Source: Microbacterium sp. cf046 (GTDB lineage: Bacteria; Actinomycetota; Actinomycetes; Actinomycetales; Microbacteriaceae). Taken from it: a stretch of 64,000 bases of DNA. Positions 1 to 7,629 of the stretch are shown piece by piece. Within the stretch, counting starts at the first letter, position 1, and every line of letters starts with the position of its first letter. The notes beneath the pieces are model-generated. The model was not told where the DNA came from, did no database searches, and saw only the letters and a list, made by a program, of their open reading frames with translations. The translations under genes were made by a program, and so were the position numbers. The stretch is from assembly GCF_900114345.1 (NCBI RefSeq), contig NZ_FOZJ01000003.1:124001-188000 (forward strand), given 5' to 3'.

Positions 1-435
1 CGCCCGGGTGAGCTCTCCGGCGGCCAGCAGCAGCGCGTCGGCATCGCCCGCGCGATCGTGGCCCGCCCGCAGGTGCTCATCGCCGACGAGCCCACCGGTC
101 AGCTCGATTCCCGAACGGCCGCAACGGTCATGGACCTCATCGGCGAGCTCGTGCACACCCAGGGGATCGCGGCCGTCGTCTCCACCCACGATCCGCTGCT
201 GGTGCAGCGCGCCGACCGGGTGATCGAGCTGCACGACGGGCGGATCACGTCGGAGTCGACCGGGGCTGCCGCCTCGGCATCCGACCCCGCGGCCGACGAC
301 CCGTCGGCTCCCGTGGCCGGCCCGGAGGTATCCCGCGACGGCGAGGGCGCGGCATCCGCCTTCGAACCGGCTCCGGCCGACCCCGACCGCCCCCGCACTC
401 GCGCCGAGGCTCGGGCTCAGCGACCCGCCCCCTGA
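1..435 (+). CDS. ABC transporter ATP-binding protein, LolD/MacB-like (5' truncated)
   Basis: Only the C-terminal part lies in the window; frame 1 is open from the first base. It begins at the ABC signature (LSGGQQQR), followed by a Walker B ([12 protein letters not shown]) and an H-loop histidine (VVSTHDP), the pattern of LolD/MacB/FtsE-type ATPases that power lipoprotein or antimicrobial export and pair with FtsX-like permeases. After about residue 80 the chain becomes an Ala/Pro/Asp-rich tail of about 60 residues with no recognisable domain. The partner permease is presumably outside the window. Family is clear from motifs; substrate is unknown. Confidence 0.9.
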   Translation, partial: RPGELSGGQQQRVGIARAIVARPQVLIADEPTGQLDSRTAATVMDLIGELVHTQGIAAVVSTHDPLLVQRADRVIELHDGRITSESTGAAASASDPAADDPSAPVAGPEVSRDGEGAASAFEPAPADPDRPRTRAEARAQRPAP

Positions 436-439
436 CCGC

Positions 440-504
440 GAGACTGCATCCGGGAGCCGCGACGGCGGGGTGACCCCGACGTCTCGAGCACCCGTTGCAG
501 TCTC
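440..504. repeat. 65-bp palindromic repeat element, copy 1
   Basis: A perfect 9-bp inverted repeat (GAGACTGCA at 440-448, TGCAGTCTC at 496-504) closes a 65-bp unit containing an internal GTCTCG at offset 41. A second unit of identical length and layout lies at 46920-46984. It sits between the end of the ABC ATPase and the start of cgoX, so it may form a hairpin or cruciform and end transcription. I recognise it as a dispersed intergenic palindrome, not as a named family. Confidence 0.6.
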
Positions 505-539
505 CCGGCCGACCGGCGTCGCGATGCCAGGATGGGTGG

Positions 540-2000
540 ATGCAGAACGGTCCGCTCGACGACCTCGCGGCGCACGCGCATGACGCCCGCGTGACGGTCG
601 TCGGCGGCGGGATCGGGGGGCTCGTCGCGGCGCTGGCATGCGCGAAGATCGGCATCCGGGTGACGCTGATCGAGGCCTACGACCGCCTCGGCGGAGCCGT
701 GTGGACGCACGAGGTGGCGGGGCTCGCCGTCGATCTCGGTGCCGAAGGCTATGCGACCCGCGGCGGCACCGTGCGCGCGCTGATCGAGGAACTCGGGCTC
801 ACTGCTGCGGTCGTCCCGCCCGCACCGCGCACGGTGTGGATCTCGGGCATTCCAGGCGGAGCCCAGCCGCTGCCGGACGGAACGATCCGGGGCATCCCGG
901 AGAATCCGTGGGACGAGCGCATCCGCCGCTTCATCGGCTGGCGCGGCGCGTGGCGCGCGTACATCGACCGGATCCGCCCGCCGCTCACCATCGGCCAGGA
1001 GCGCAGCCTCGGCAGGCTCGTGCGCACTCGGATGGGCGAGCTCGTGCTGGAACGGCTCGTCGCGCCGCTGAGCCTCGGGGCGTTCTCGATCCACCCCGAC
1101 GACGTCGACGTCGAGGCCGTCGCTCCGGGACTCAGCGCCGCACTCACCCGCACGGGCTCCCTGTCGGGCGGGGTCTCCCAACTCCGGGCCGCATCGGCCG
1201 GCGCATCCGCGGCCGCGGGTCTCGAAGGGATCGAGGGCGGGATGTCGCGCGTGATCGCCGCCCTCCACGACCGTCTCGTCGAACTGGGCGCTGAAGTCGT
1301 CGTCGGAAGCGCTGTGACCGCACTCGAACGAGGCGGCAACGGGCGCTGGAGCGTCATCACGGCGGAGGGAGGGCTCGGCGTCGATCCCGCCGACCACGTG
1401 ATCGTCGCCACGGGCGCGGCCGACGCCCACCGCCTGCTCACTGCCGCGGTGCCCGCGCTCGAACCGACTCCCGTCACCGCCCTGGAGGTCGTGACCCTCG
1501 TGGTGGACGCTCCCGAGCTGGATGCCGAGCCCGACCGCACCGAGGTCTACCCGGTTTCCGGCAGCTCGGCCGCGGCATCCCTCACCGATTCGACGGCGCG
1601 CTGGCCGTGGCTGCGTCGTGCTGCCGGTCCCGGTGCCCACGTGCTCAAGGTGACCTTCGGCGGGCCGGGCGCGGAACCCGCAACCGCGCCGCTCGACGAC
1701 GCCGGCGCGGAATCGCTCGCCGTCGCCGAGGCTTCCGCGCTGCGGGGAGTCACGATCGACCCGGGCCGGGTCCGCGGGTCGCATCGGGCTCGCTACGAGC
1801 AGCCGCCTCCGGTGTCCGCGATCGGCCACCGCGAGTCCGCCGAGGCAGCCCGCGAGGCGATCCACGCGGTGCCAGGACTCGCTGTCGTCGGCGCGTGGGT
1901 CGCCGGAACGGGCATCGCCCAGGTCGTCCCCGATGCCCTCGAGGAGGCCGAGCGCGTCCGCCGCACAGTGCTGTGGGGAAGCCCCGATGAACGCGTGTAG
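540..2000 (+). CDS. hemY (cgoX): Coproporphyrinogen/protoporphyrinogen oxidase (FAD)
   Basis: A 486-residue FAD amine-oxidase-fold enzyme that oxidises the porphyrinogen ring by six electrons near the end of heme synthesis. The dinucleotide-binding motif VVGGGIGGL is at residues ~20-28, followed by E-A-Y-D-R-LGG and DLGAEGY, the usual HemY/CgoX order; the C-terminus has the closing FAD motif (VVGAWVAGTGIAQVV). Gram-positive actinobacteria generally use the coproporphyrin route, so CgoX activity is the likelier one, by inference. The ATG at 540 is chosen because the nucleotide-binding strand begins about 17 residues later; an upstream in-frame ATG at 495 overlaps the palindromic repeat. hemD follows 1.4 kb downstream. 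Confidence 0.88.
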   Translation: MQNGPLDDLAAHAHDARVTVVGGGIGGLVAALACAKIGIRVTLIEAYDRLGGAVWTHEVAGLAVDLGAEGYATRGGTVRALIEELGLTAAVVPPAPRTVWISGIPGGAQPLPDGTIRGIPENPWDERIRRFIGWRGAWRAYIDRIRPPLTIGQERSLGRLVRTRMGELVLERLVAPLSLGAFSIHPDDVDVEAVAPGLSAALTRTGSLSGGVSQLRAASAGASAAAGLEGIEGGMSRVIAALHDRLVELGAEVVVGSAVTALERGGNGRWSVITAEGGLGVDPADHVIVATGAADAHRLLTAAVPALEPTPVTALEVVTLVVDAPELDAEPDRTEVYPVSGSSAAASLTDSTARWPWLRRAAGPGAHVLKVTFGGPGAEPATAPLDDAGAESLAVAEASALRGVTIDPGRVRGSHRARYEQPPPVSAIGHRESAEAAREAIHAVPGLAVVGAWVAGTGIAQVVPDALEEAERVRRTVLWGSPDERV

Positions 2001-2133
2001 CGGCCGTCGAAGGTCGTCATCGGCGCGCCGACGGTAGCACAGCGTCTCCGGTGAGGCCAGCGGATGCCGGAATCGGCATACGGGGCTACCCTGGGTGCAG
2101 ACATTCAAGGACATTCGAGCGTGAGGAGACCCC

Positions 2134-2532
2134 ATGAGGGGCAAAGTAGGGCTCGTCATCGGACTCGCGGCGGGCTACGTGCTCGGCACCCGCGCGGGCC
2201 GCGAGCGGTACGAGCAGATCAAGGCGCAGGTCCAGAAGGTATGGAACCTCGACCCTGTGCAGGAGCAGGTCGCCAAAGCCAAGGACTTCGCGAAGTCCAC
2301 CGCGATGGCCCTTCCGAGCACCCTGTGGGACAGTGCGGTGAAGGTCACCAAGGCCGCCGGCAGCAAGGGCACTCCCGGTCAGAAGCTGGATGCCGCCATC
2401 AAGACCGGCAAGGACCAGGCCGACGATGTGAGCGCGGCAGCGCAGAAGTCGGCGCGCGCCGTCAAGGACGCCGCAGACGAGGCGCTCGACGACATCGCGG
2501 ACGCGGCAGACCAGAATCGCAACGGAGCCTGA
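2134..2532 (+). CDS. YtxH-like small envelope protein
   Basis: A 132-residue protein with one short N-terminal hydrophobic segment (GLVIGLAAGYVLGTRAG, residues ~5-21) followed by the R-x-R-YE motif and a long Lys/Ala/Asp-rich helical tail. This is the YtxH-domain layout: a membrane-anchored protein with a soluble helical tail, often linked to general stress. A GAGGAG ribosome-binding site lies just before the ATG. It ends 1 bp before the next gene, so it heads a three-gene cassette with the holin-X and DUF3618 proteins. Molecular function is unknown. Confidence 0.75.
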   Translation: MRGKVGLVIGLAAGYVLGTRAGRERYEQIKAQVQKVWNLDPVQEQVAKAKDFAKSTAMALPSTLWDSAVKVTKAAGSKGTPGQKLDAAIKTGKDQADDVSAAAQKSARAVKDAADEALDDIADAADQNRNGA

Positions 2533-2533
2533 C

Positions 2534-2935
2534 GTGACCACTCCGCGGGGTTTCCGCGACCGCTCCGACGACGGCCTTCTCACGCTCGTCGGCGAGATCC
2601 CGGAGCTCGTGCGCAACCTCGTCATCGCCGAGGTCGACGCGGCCAAGGCCTGGCTGCGGAAGACCTCCAAAGATGCCGGGATCGGTGCGGGCTGGATCGT
2701 CGCGGCGCTGTTCTTCCTCTTCTGGTCGATCGCGGCGCTGCTGGCCTTTGCCATCATCGGGCTGTCGTCGTGGTGGCCGGCGTGGGTCTCCGCGCTGGTC
2801 GTGTTCGTCGTGATGGTCCTCACCGCCGGGGTCCTCGCCCTGCTCGGGGTGCTCCGCTTCCGCAAGGTGGCTCGCGCCCAGAACCCGGTGCAGTCGATCG
2901 TCCAGGATGTCAAGGAGGTCCGCGATGAGCTCTAA
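2534..2935 (+). CDS. Phage holin family protein (holin-X, PF07332 type)
   Basis: A 133-residue protein with two strongly hydrophobic segments (roughly residues 50-80 and 85-110) joined by a short W-W-P loop, flanked by a charged N-terminus (IPELVRNLVIAEVDAAKAWL) typical of the actinobacterial holin-X family. Despite the family name these are usually chromosomal membrane proteins with no nearby phage genes, as here. It starts at GTG 2534, one base after the preceding stop, and its 3' end overlaps the next gene by 11 bp. Confidence 0.75.
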   Translation: MTTPRGFRDRSDDGLLTLVGEIPELVRNLVIAEVDAAKAWLRKTSKDAGIGAGWIVAALFFLFWSIAALLAFAIIGLSSWWPAWVSALVVFVVMVLTAGVLALLGVLRFRKVARAQNPVQSIVQDVKEVRDEL

Positions 2936-3224
2936 CTCACCGGTTCCCGCGTCGCGCACCCCCGTGCCGGTTCCCCGAACCGCGGTGCCGCTCGGCATCG
3001 TCGACCCGGTGGAGCAGGCGCGCGCCGAGTTGAAGGCCGCGCTGGCCGCGATCGAGCAGAAGGCCAACGTCCCGAAGCGTCTGACGGACGCCACAGACCG
3101 GACAGTGGCCAAGGCGCGGGCGTTCTCGCGCAGGAACCCGACCGCCGCGACAGCGGCCGTGATCGCGGGCGCCGCGCTCATCGGCGCGATCGTGTGGGGA
3201 GCCGTTCGGCTGTACACGCGCTGA
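2925..3224 (+). CDS. DUF3618-like membrane protein
   Basis: A 99-residue protein with a Pro-rich N-terminus, a motif EQARAELKAALAAIEQKANVPKRL-like stretch (residues ~25-50) and one C-terminal transmembrane helix (AATAAVIAGAALIGAIVWG). This arrangement matches DUF3618, regularly found next to holin-X and YtxH proteins in actinobacteria. The ATG at 2925 is preferred over the in-frame ATG at 2907 because AAGGAGG (2911-2917) is ideally placed for it. The gene overlaps the holin-X gene by 11 bp, so it is probably translationally coupled. Confidence 0.72.
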   Translation: MSSNSPVPASRTPVPVPRTAVPLGIVDPVEQARAELKAALAAIEQKANVPKRLTDATDRTVAKARAFSRRNPTAATAAVIAGAALIGAIVWGAVRLYTR

Positions 3225-3419
3225 CCGCGCCGGATGCGCGGTGATCCCAGGCGAAGGGGATGCGCGCGCGAGCGCGCGCGCCGGGAGTATGCTCGGTACT
3301 CAGGCAGCGCGATGGTGCGAAAGCTGCCGACGGCGCGACCCTTCCCCGATTTTCGGAACCGCCCTGTCGGCTGCTCGATCTCTTGGGGCGGCTGACTGCG
3401 CACCACGAGAGCCAACCCC
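3225..3419 (+). other. 195-bp leader before hemD with hairpin potential
   Basis: No credible gene. The stretch holds an alternating purine-pyrimidine CG run (3261-3280), a GGCAGC/GCTGCC inverted repeat (3303-3308 and 3323-3328) and a small CCGA/TCGG hairpin (3346-3356) directly upstream of hemD. It could be a terminator for the DUF3618 gene followed by a structured 5' leader. I could not match it to any riboswitch class I know. Confidence 0.3.
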
Positions 3420-4217
3420 ATGAACCACGCCCCACAGCATTCGTCCAAGCCCCTCGCGGGCTGGCGCGTGCTCGTACCCCGCGGCGGGCCGTGGGGCGAC
3501 GGCGTGGCCGCGAATCTGCGTCACCAGGGAGCGATCCCGGTCGTCGCGCCGCTCATCAACTTCGCTCCGACGAACGATCAGGCGACCCTGGACCAGGCAC
3601 TGGCGGATCTCGAGGCCGGAGCCTTCGACTGGCTCACGGTGACGAGCGCGACCACGGTCGACGTGCTCTTCGCGCACCGGGCGACCATTCCCGCGGCGAC
3701 GAAGGTCGCGGCCGTGGGCGAGACCACCGCCGCAGCGCTGCAGGCGGTCGGCTATCGGGTCGACCTCGTGCCCGAGCGCGACAACTCGGCCGCCGGCATG
3801 GCCGAGCAGATGATCGCCCTCGAGCCTGAGCCGCGCGACATCCTCACTCTCCGCAGCGAGATCGCCAAGCCGGTGCTCACGCGTCTGCTGGTCGAGGCCG
3901 GCCACCGCGTCCGCAGCGTCGTCGCCTACCGGACGGTGGGTGTGCCCGTGACCGACCGGATCGCCGAGGACGTCCGCAACGGACGGATCAACGCGATCCT
4001 CGTGACGAGCGGATCCGTCGCCGAACAGGTCCAGCAGCAGTTCCCCGACATCCCGGACACCACTGTCATCGCGGCGATCGGTCCGCGGACGGCGAAGGAT
4101 GCGCGCCGTGCCGGGCTCACCGTCGACGTCATCGCCTCGACGCAGACGGTCGACGCGCTCATCGACGCCGTCGCCCGCTTCACACTGCCGCACGCTGCGG
4201 ACGAATTCGCCCCTTGA
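3420..4217 (+). CDS. hemD: Uroporphyrinogen-III synthase
   Basis: A 265-residue HemD-fold protein that closes hydroxymethylbilane with inversion of ring D to give uroporphyrinogen III, the branch point for heme, siroheme and cobalamin. Family marks are the N-terminal G-W-R-V-L-V-P-R-GG, the T-S-A-T-T-V-D-V-L-F strand, AAVGETTAAAL, LTLRSEIAKPVL and the C-terminal VTSGSVAEQ and AIGPRTAKDA. Identity between HemD proteins is low, but this order of short motifs is characteristic. Its stop overlaps the TTG start of fbiA, so heme and F420 genes share translation coupling here. hemB, hemC and hemE are not in the window. Confidence 0.87.
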   Translation: MNHAPQHSSKPLAGWRVLVPRGGPWGDGVAANLRHQGAIPVVAPLINFAPTNDQATLDQALADLEAGAFDWLTVTSATTVDVLFAHRATIPAATKVAAVGETTAAALQAVGYRVDLVPERDNSAAGMAEQMIALEPEPRDILTLRSEIAKPVLTRLLVEAGHRVRSVVAYRTVGVPVTDRIAEDVRNGRINAILVTSGSVAEQVQQQFPDIPDTTVIAAIGPRTAKDARRAGLTVDVIASTQTVDALIDAVARFTLPHAADEFAP

Positions 4218-5218
4218 CGCGCGGAACTGTGCTCCCGCGCGTCGTCGTGCTAGCCGGAGGGGTCGGCGGATCGAAGTTCTCGCTGGGCGTGCGCGCGGCG
4301 CTGACGCGGCGAGCGGATGCCGAGGCCGCCGCATCCGCCATCACGATCGTCGTGAACACCGGCGACGACCTGTGGCTCTCAGGGGTGCGCCTGCAGCCCG
4401 ACGTCGATTCCATCGTGTACGCGCTCGCGGGCGTGAACGACACCGAGCGCGGCTGGGGTCGCGCGGGGGACAGCGAGCGCGTCAATCACGAGCTGCAGGA
4501 GTGGGGTGCGGGCTGGCCGTGGTTCACGCTCGGCGACCTCGACCTCGGCACGCACCTCGCGCGCACCGGCTGGCTTCGCGACGGGCTCACGCCGACCGAG
4601 GTGATCGGCCGGATGGAACAGCGCTGGCCGCTGGGCGCGCGTCTGCTGCCGATGACCGATGCCGAGGTCGACACGGTCGTCACCGTCAGCGACGCCGGCG
4701 CCGAGCGGCCGCTGCATTTCCAGGAGTGGTGGACCCGGTACCGCGCATCGCTCACGCCGGTGCGCTTCGAGAATCCCGGGATCGCCGCGGCTGCGCCGGC
4801 GCCGGGAGTCCTCGACGCGATCGCCGGCGCCGACGTCGTGCTGATCGCTCCGTCCAACCCGGTCGTCTCGATCGGCCCGATCCTGGCCGTGCCCGGCATC
4901 CGTGATGCGCTTCGCGCGGCTCCCGGCACTGTCGTCGGGGTCTCGCCGATCATCGGCGGCCGCATCGTGCGCGGCATGGCCGATGTGTGCCTCGCTGCCA
5001 TCGGCGTCGAGACCTCTTCGGCCGCAGTCGCCGGGCACTACGGCGCGCGCACGGCGGACGGGCTGCTCGATGCGTGGGTCATGGCGGAGGAGGATGCCGC
5101 GGCCGCGGGCGACGTGGACCGTCTCGGCATCCGGAGCGTCGTCGCACCGCTGTGGATGCGCGACACCGGAGCATCCGCGGCGCTCGTCGAGGCAGCGCTC
5201 GGCGCAGCGGGTCGCTGA
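4214..5218 (+). CDS. fbiA: Phospho-lactate/enolpyruvate transferase of F420 synthesis (CofD/FbiA)
   Basis: This enzyme joins the activated phospholactate (or phosphoenolpyruvate) guanyl dinucleotide to the deazaflavin FO, giving (dehydro)F420-0. The N-terminus VVVLAGGVGGSKFSLGV is the CofD family signature, and NTGDDLWLSGVRLQPDVDSIVYALAG and IAPSNPVVSIGPILAVPGIRDAL are further family blocks. Length (334 residues from TTG, 329 from the in-frame GTG 4229) is normal. The TTG start overlaps the hemD stop. Its substrate-activating partner FbiD (CofC) is encoded convergently at 5945-6601. No fbiB/cofE gamma-glutamyl ligase is seen in the window. Confidence 0.92.
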   Translation: MTRGTVLPRVVVLAGGVGGSKFSLGVRAALTRRADAEAAASAITIVVNTGDDLWLSGVRLQPDVDSIVYALAGVNDTERGWGRAGDSERVNHELQEWGAGWPWFTLGDLDLGTHLARTGWLRDGLTPTEVIGRMEQRWPLGARLLPMTDAEVDTVVTVSDAGAERPLHFQEWWTRYRASLTPVRFENPGIAAAAPAPGVLDAIAGADVVLIAPSNPVVSIGPILAVPGIRDALRAAPGTVVGVSPIIGGRIVRGMADVCLAAIGVETSSAAVAGHYGARTADGLLDAWVMAEEDAAAAGDVDRLGIRSVVAPLWMRDTGASAALVEAALGAAGR

Positions 5219-5219
5219 C

Positions 5220-5960
5220 GTGCCGGAGCTGCTGTGGTTCGGCTGGGCGCTGCTCGGCCTCGCCGCCGTCATCGTCGGGCTGTCCAAGACCGCGGTTCCG
5301 GGCGCGGGAACGGTGGCCGTTGCGATCTTCGCCGCGGTGCTGCCCGCCAAGCAGTCCACCGGGACGATCCTGCTGCTGCTGATCGTCGCGGACATCTTCG
5401 CGGTGCTGGCCTACCGGCGGAATGCGAATTGGAAGGCCCTTCTGGGGCTGGCACCCGCCGTGATCGCCGGCATCCTCGTCGGCGTCCTCTTCCTCTTCTT
5501 CGCCGACGACGTGTGGGTCAAGAAGTCGATCGGGGTCATCCTCCTCGTGGTGATCGCGGTGACGCTCTTCCGCAGGCGCATGGGCGGCCCGGTCGCCGAC
5601 GAAGGGCCGCACCGACTGGCGGCAGCGACGTACGGCACACTCGGCGGCTTCACCACGATGGTCGCGAATGCGGCGGGTCCGGTGATGTCGATGTACTTCC
5701 TCGCGATGAGGTTCCCGGTCAAGGAGTTCCTCGGAACCGCGGCCTGGTTCTTCGCGATCGTCAACATCAGCAAGGTCCCGTTCTCGATCGGTCTGGGCCT
5801 GATCACCGTCCCCGGCCTGCTGATCGACCTCGTGCTGGTGCCGCTCGTCGTCGGCGGCGCCCTGCTGGGTCGATGGCTCGCCGGGCGGATGAACCAGACG
5901 CTGTTCGAACGGCTGGTGGTCATCTTCACCGTGGTCGGCGCTCTCTACCTGCTGGTCTGA
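5220..5960 (+). CDS. TauE/SafE-family membrane transporter
   Basis: A 246-residue integral membrane protein with about seven or eight hydrophobic segments and the repeated TauE/SafE layout: an N-terminal G-L-S-K-T-A-V-P-G motif and a second-half LGGFTTMVANAAGPVMSMYFL. Family members export sulfite, sulfoacetate or other organic anions. The GTG at 5220 lies two bases after the fbiA stop, so the gene is probably cotranscribed with fbiA; the reason for pairing with F420 genes is unclear. Its 3' end overlaps the convergent fbiD by 16 bp. A link to the sulfatase island 13 kb away is speculative. Confidence 0.85.
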   Translation: MPELLWFGWALLGLAAVIVGLSKTAVPGAGTVAVAIFAAVLPAKQSTGTILLLLIVADIFAVLAYRRNANWKALLGLAPAVIAGILVGVLFLFFADDVWVKKSIGVILLVVIAVTLFRRRMGGPVADEGPHRLAAATYGTLGGFTTMVANAAGPVMSMYFLAMRFPVKEFLGTAAWFFAIVNISKVPFSIGLGLITVPGLLIDLVLVPLVVGGALLGRWLAGRMNQTLFERLVVIFTVVGALYLLV

Positions 5961-6601
5961 GTCCTCAGCACGCGGGCGGTGTGCGCGCCGACGCCGAGCT
6001 CGGCGGCGACATCGAGCTGCTCGGCGGTGTCGACGTCGCGCCGCAGGCTCGAGTCGTCCGCGATCGCGAGCGGCGTGCACCCGAGCGCGAGGTGCCGGGA
6101 GTACGACCCCGCGCCGAACGACGTCAGCAGCGGGAGGCCGCCCCTCGCCGTGACGAGGGTCGTCCCCGTGCCTTCCGCATCGGCCACGGCAGCGCGCTCC
6201 TCGCCGGCGGCCGCGGCCAGAGCGGCCGCGAGGTCGTCCGGACGCAGCGCCGGGAGATCTCCGAGCAGTGCGGCGCGCGGCATCCGCTCGCCCGCGGCGC
6301 GGGCGCCGACCGCGACCGCCGCGTCGATGCCGAGGGCCCTGCCGGTGCCGTCGTCCTCAGGCACGAACCTGAGCCCCGGGATGTCGAACGCCACCGCGAC
6401 GAGCGCGCCGTCGTCGGTCACCACGATCACCTGGGCGACCTCCGCGCAGGCCGCGGCCGCCGCGATCGTGTCGAGTGCGATCGCGCGCGCCAGCGTCACC
6501 CGGTCGACGGTCGGGATCCACAGCCGCGACTTTCCGACCGCAGCGGGCTTCACCGGGATGATGACCGCCCAGCCCTGTCCTGCGCTCCGGTGCGCTGTCA
6601 C
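5945..6601 (-). CDS. fbiD: Phospholactate guanylyltransferase (CofC/FbiD)
   Basis: A 218-residue nucleotidyltransferase that uses GTP to activate 2-phospholactate or phosphoenolpyruvate for transfer to FO by FbiA. Visible marks: the N-terminal VIIPVKPAAVGKSRL (substrate-binding and GKSRL), VTDDGALVAVA, and LLGDLPALRPDDL, which match the CofC family order. The start is GTG at 6601; the overlap GTGA (6598-6601) with the fgd stop makes it the last gene of the fbiC-monooxygenase-fgd-fbiD operon. It converges on and slightly overlaps the TauE-type gene. Confidence 0.9.
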   Translation of the reverse strand: MTAHRSAGQGWAVIIPVKPAAVGKSRLWIPTVDRVTLARAIALDTIAAAAACAEVAQVIVVTDDGALVAVAFDIPGLRFVPEDDGTGRALGIDAAVAVGARAAGERMPRAALLGDLPALRPDDLAAALAAAAGEERAAVADAEGTGTTLVTARGGLPLLTSFGAGSYSRHLALGCTPLAIADDSSLRRDVDTAEQLDVAAELGVGAHTARVLRTQTSR

Positions 6602-7629
6602 TCTCCGAACCGTGCGCGCAGCCGCGGCAGGATCTCGGCTCCGTACATGCGCAGGAACTCCTCCTGGTCGTGGCCGGGGTCGTGGAAGACGAGGTGGCGG
6701 AAGCCCATGTCGACGTATCGCGCGATCTGCTCGACGTGCTCATCGGGGTCGGTCGAGACGATGAAGCGGGATGCCGCGCGCTCGATCGGCAGCTGCTCTC
6801 CGAGCCGCTGCATCTCGAGCGGGTCGTCGATGCCCATCTTCTCCTCGGGGCTGAGCGCGAGCGGGGCCCAGAACCGCGTCTTCTCCAGGGCGACCGCGGG
6901 GTCGGGGTGGTAGGAGACCTTGACCTCCATCAGCGTGTCGATCGAGTCAGGGCTGCGCCCGGCCTTCTCCAGCCCTTCGTGCAGGGCTGGCAGGAGGGTC
7001 TCGGTGTACAGGCTCTGCGCCTTACCCGAGGTCGTGATGAAGCCGTCCGCGATGCGCCCTGCGAGGCGGGTCGCGGCCGGCCCGGCGGCGCCGATGTAGA
7101 TCGGCACCGGCTGGTCGAGCTTGTCGTAGATCGTGATGTTGCGGGTCTGGTAGTACGTCCCGTCGAAGGTGACGCGCTCATCCGACCAGAGCCGCTCGAT
7201 CAGCGTGATGGCCTCCTTGAGGCGCTGGAAGCGCTCGGGCGGGTCTGGCCACGCGAAGCCGAGGTTGGCCTCGTTCAGCGCCTCACCGGTGCCGACCCCG
7301 AGGATCACACGGCCCGGGTACATCACCCCGAGCGTCGCGAAGTCCTGCGCGATCACCGTCGGGTTGTAGCGGAACGTCGGAGTGAGCACCGACGTTCCGA
7401 TCAGCACGCGCGACGTGCGCGCGCCGAGCGCGCCGAGCCAGGGGATGGATGCCGGAGCGTGACCGCCTTCGTGCAGCCACGGCTGCAGGTGGTCGGAGAC
7501 GAACACCGAATCGAAGCCCATCTCCTCGGCGAGGACCGAGAACTCGCACAGCTCGTTGGGTCCGAACTGCTCGGCCGACGCCTTGTAGCCGAACCGGATC
7601 TTCGGCTCCGATGGCGGTGGAACGTTCAT
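6598..7629 (-). CDS. fgd: F420-dependent glucose-6-phosphate dehydrogenase
   Basis: A 343-residue luciferase-like TIM-barrel enzyme that oxidises glucose 6-phosphate to 6-phosphogluconolactone and supplies F420H2. Residues known from mycobacterial Fgd1 are conserved: SDHLQPW (catalytic His and Trp, here ~H47/W51), ASIPWLGALG, GTSVLTPTFRYNPTVIAQDFATLG, and VGTGEALNE with the catalytic Glu. The C-terminal HLVFHDPGHDQ is also family-typical. The ATG at 7629 has a GAGAGGAGC ribosome-binding site and overlaps the upstream monooxygenase stop (ATGA). In this operon it would recharge the cofactor made by its neighbours. Confidence 0.93.
   Translation of the reverse strand: MNVPPPSEPKIRFGYKASAEQFGPNELCEFSVLAEEMGFDSVFVSDHLQPWLHEGGHAPASIPWLGALGARTSRVLIGTSVLTPTFRYNPTVIAQDFATLGVMYPGRVILGVGTGEALNEANLGFAWPDPPERFQRLKEAITLIERLWSDERVTFDGTYYQTRNITIYDKLDQPVPIYIGAAGPAATRLAGRIADGFITTSGKAQSLYTETLLPALHEGLEKAGRSPDSIDTLMEVKVSYHPDPAVALEKTRFWAPLALSPEEKMGIDDPLEMQRLGEQLPIERAASRFIVSTDPDEHVEQIARYVDMGFRHLVFHDPGHDQEEFLRMYGAEILPRLRARFGE

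Noticed and set aside
417..2159. A 580-codon minus-strand frame over cgoX
   Set aside because: Low-complexity Arg/Gly-rich translation opposite a well-supported oxidase gene.
2534..2935. Prophage remnant because of the holin-family protein
   Set aside because: No integrase, capsid, lysin or att-like repeats; holin-X proteins are commonly chromosomal.
3301..3419. Known riboswitch (cobalamin, SAM-IV, Moco) before hemD
   Set aside because: None of the conserved boxes of these classes could be found; only generic hairpins are seen.
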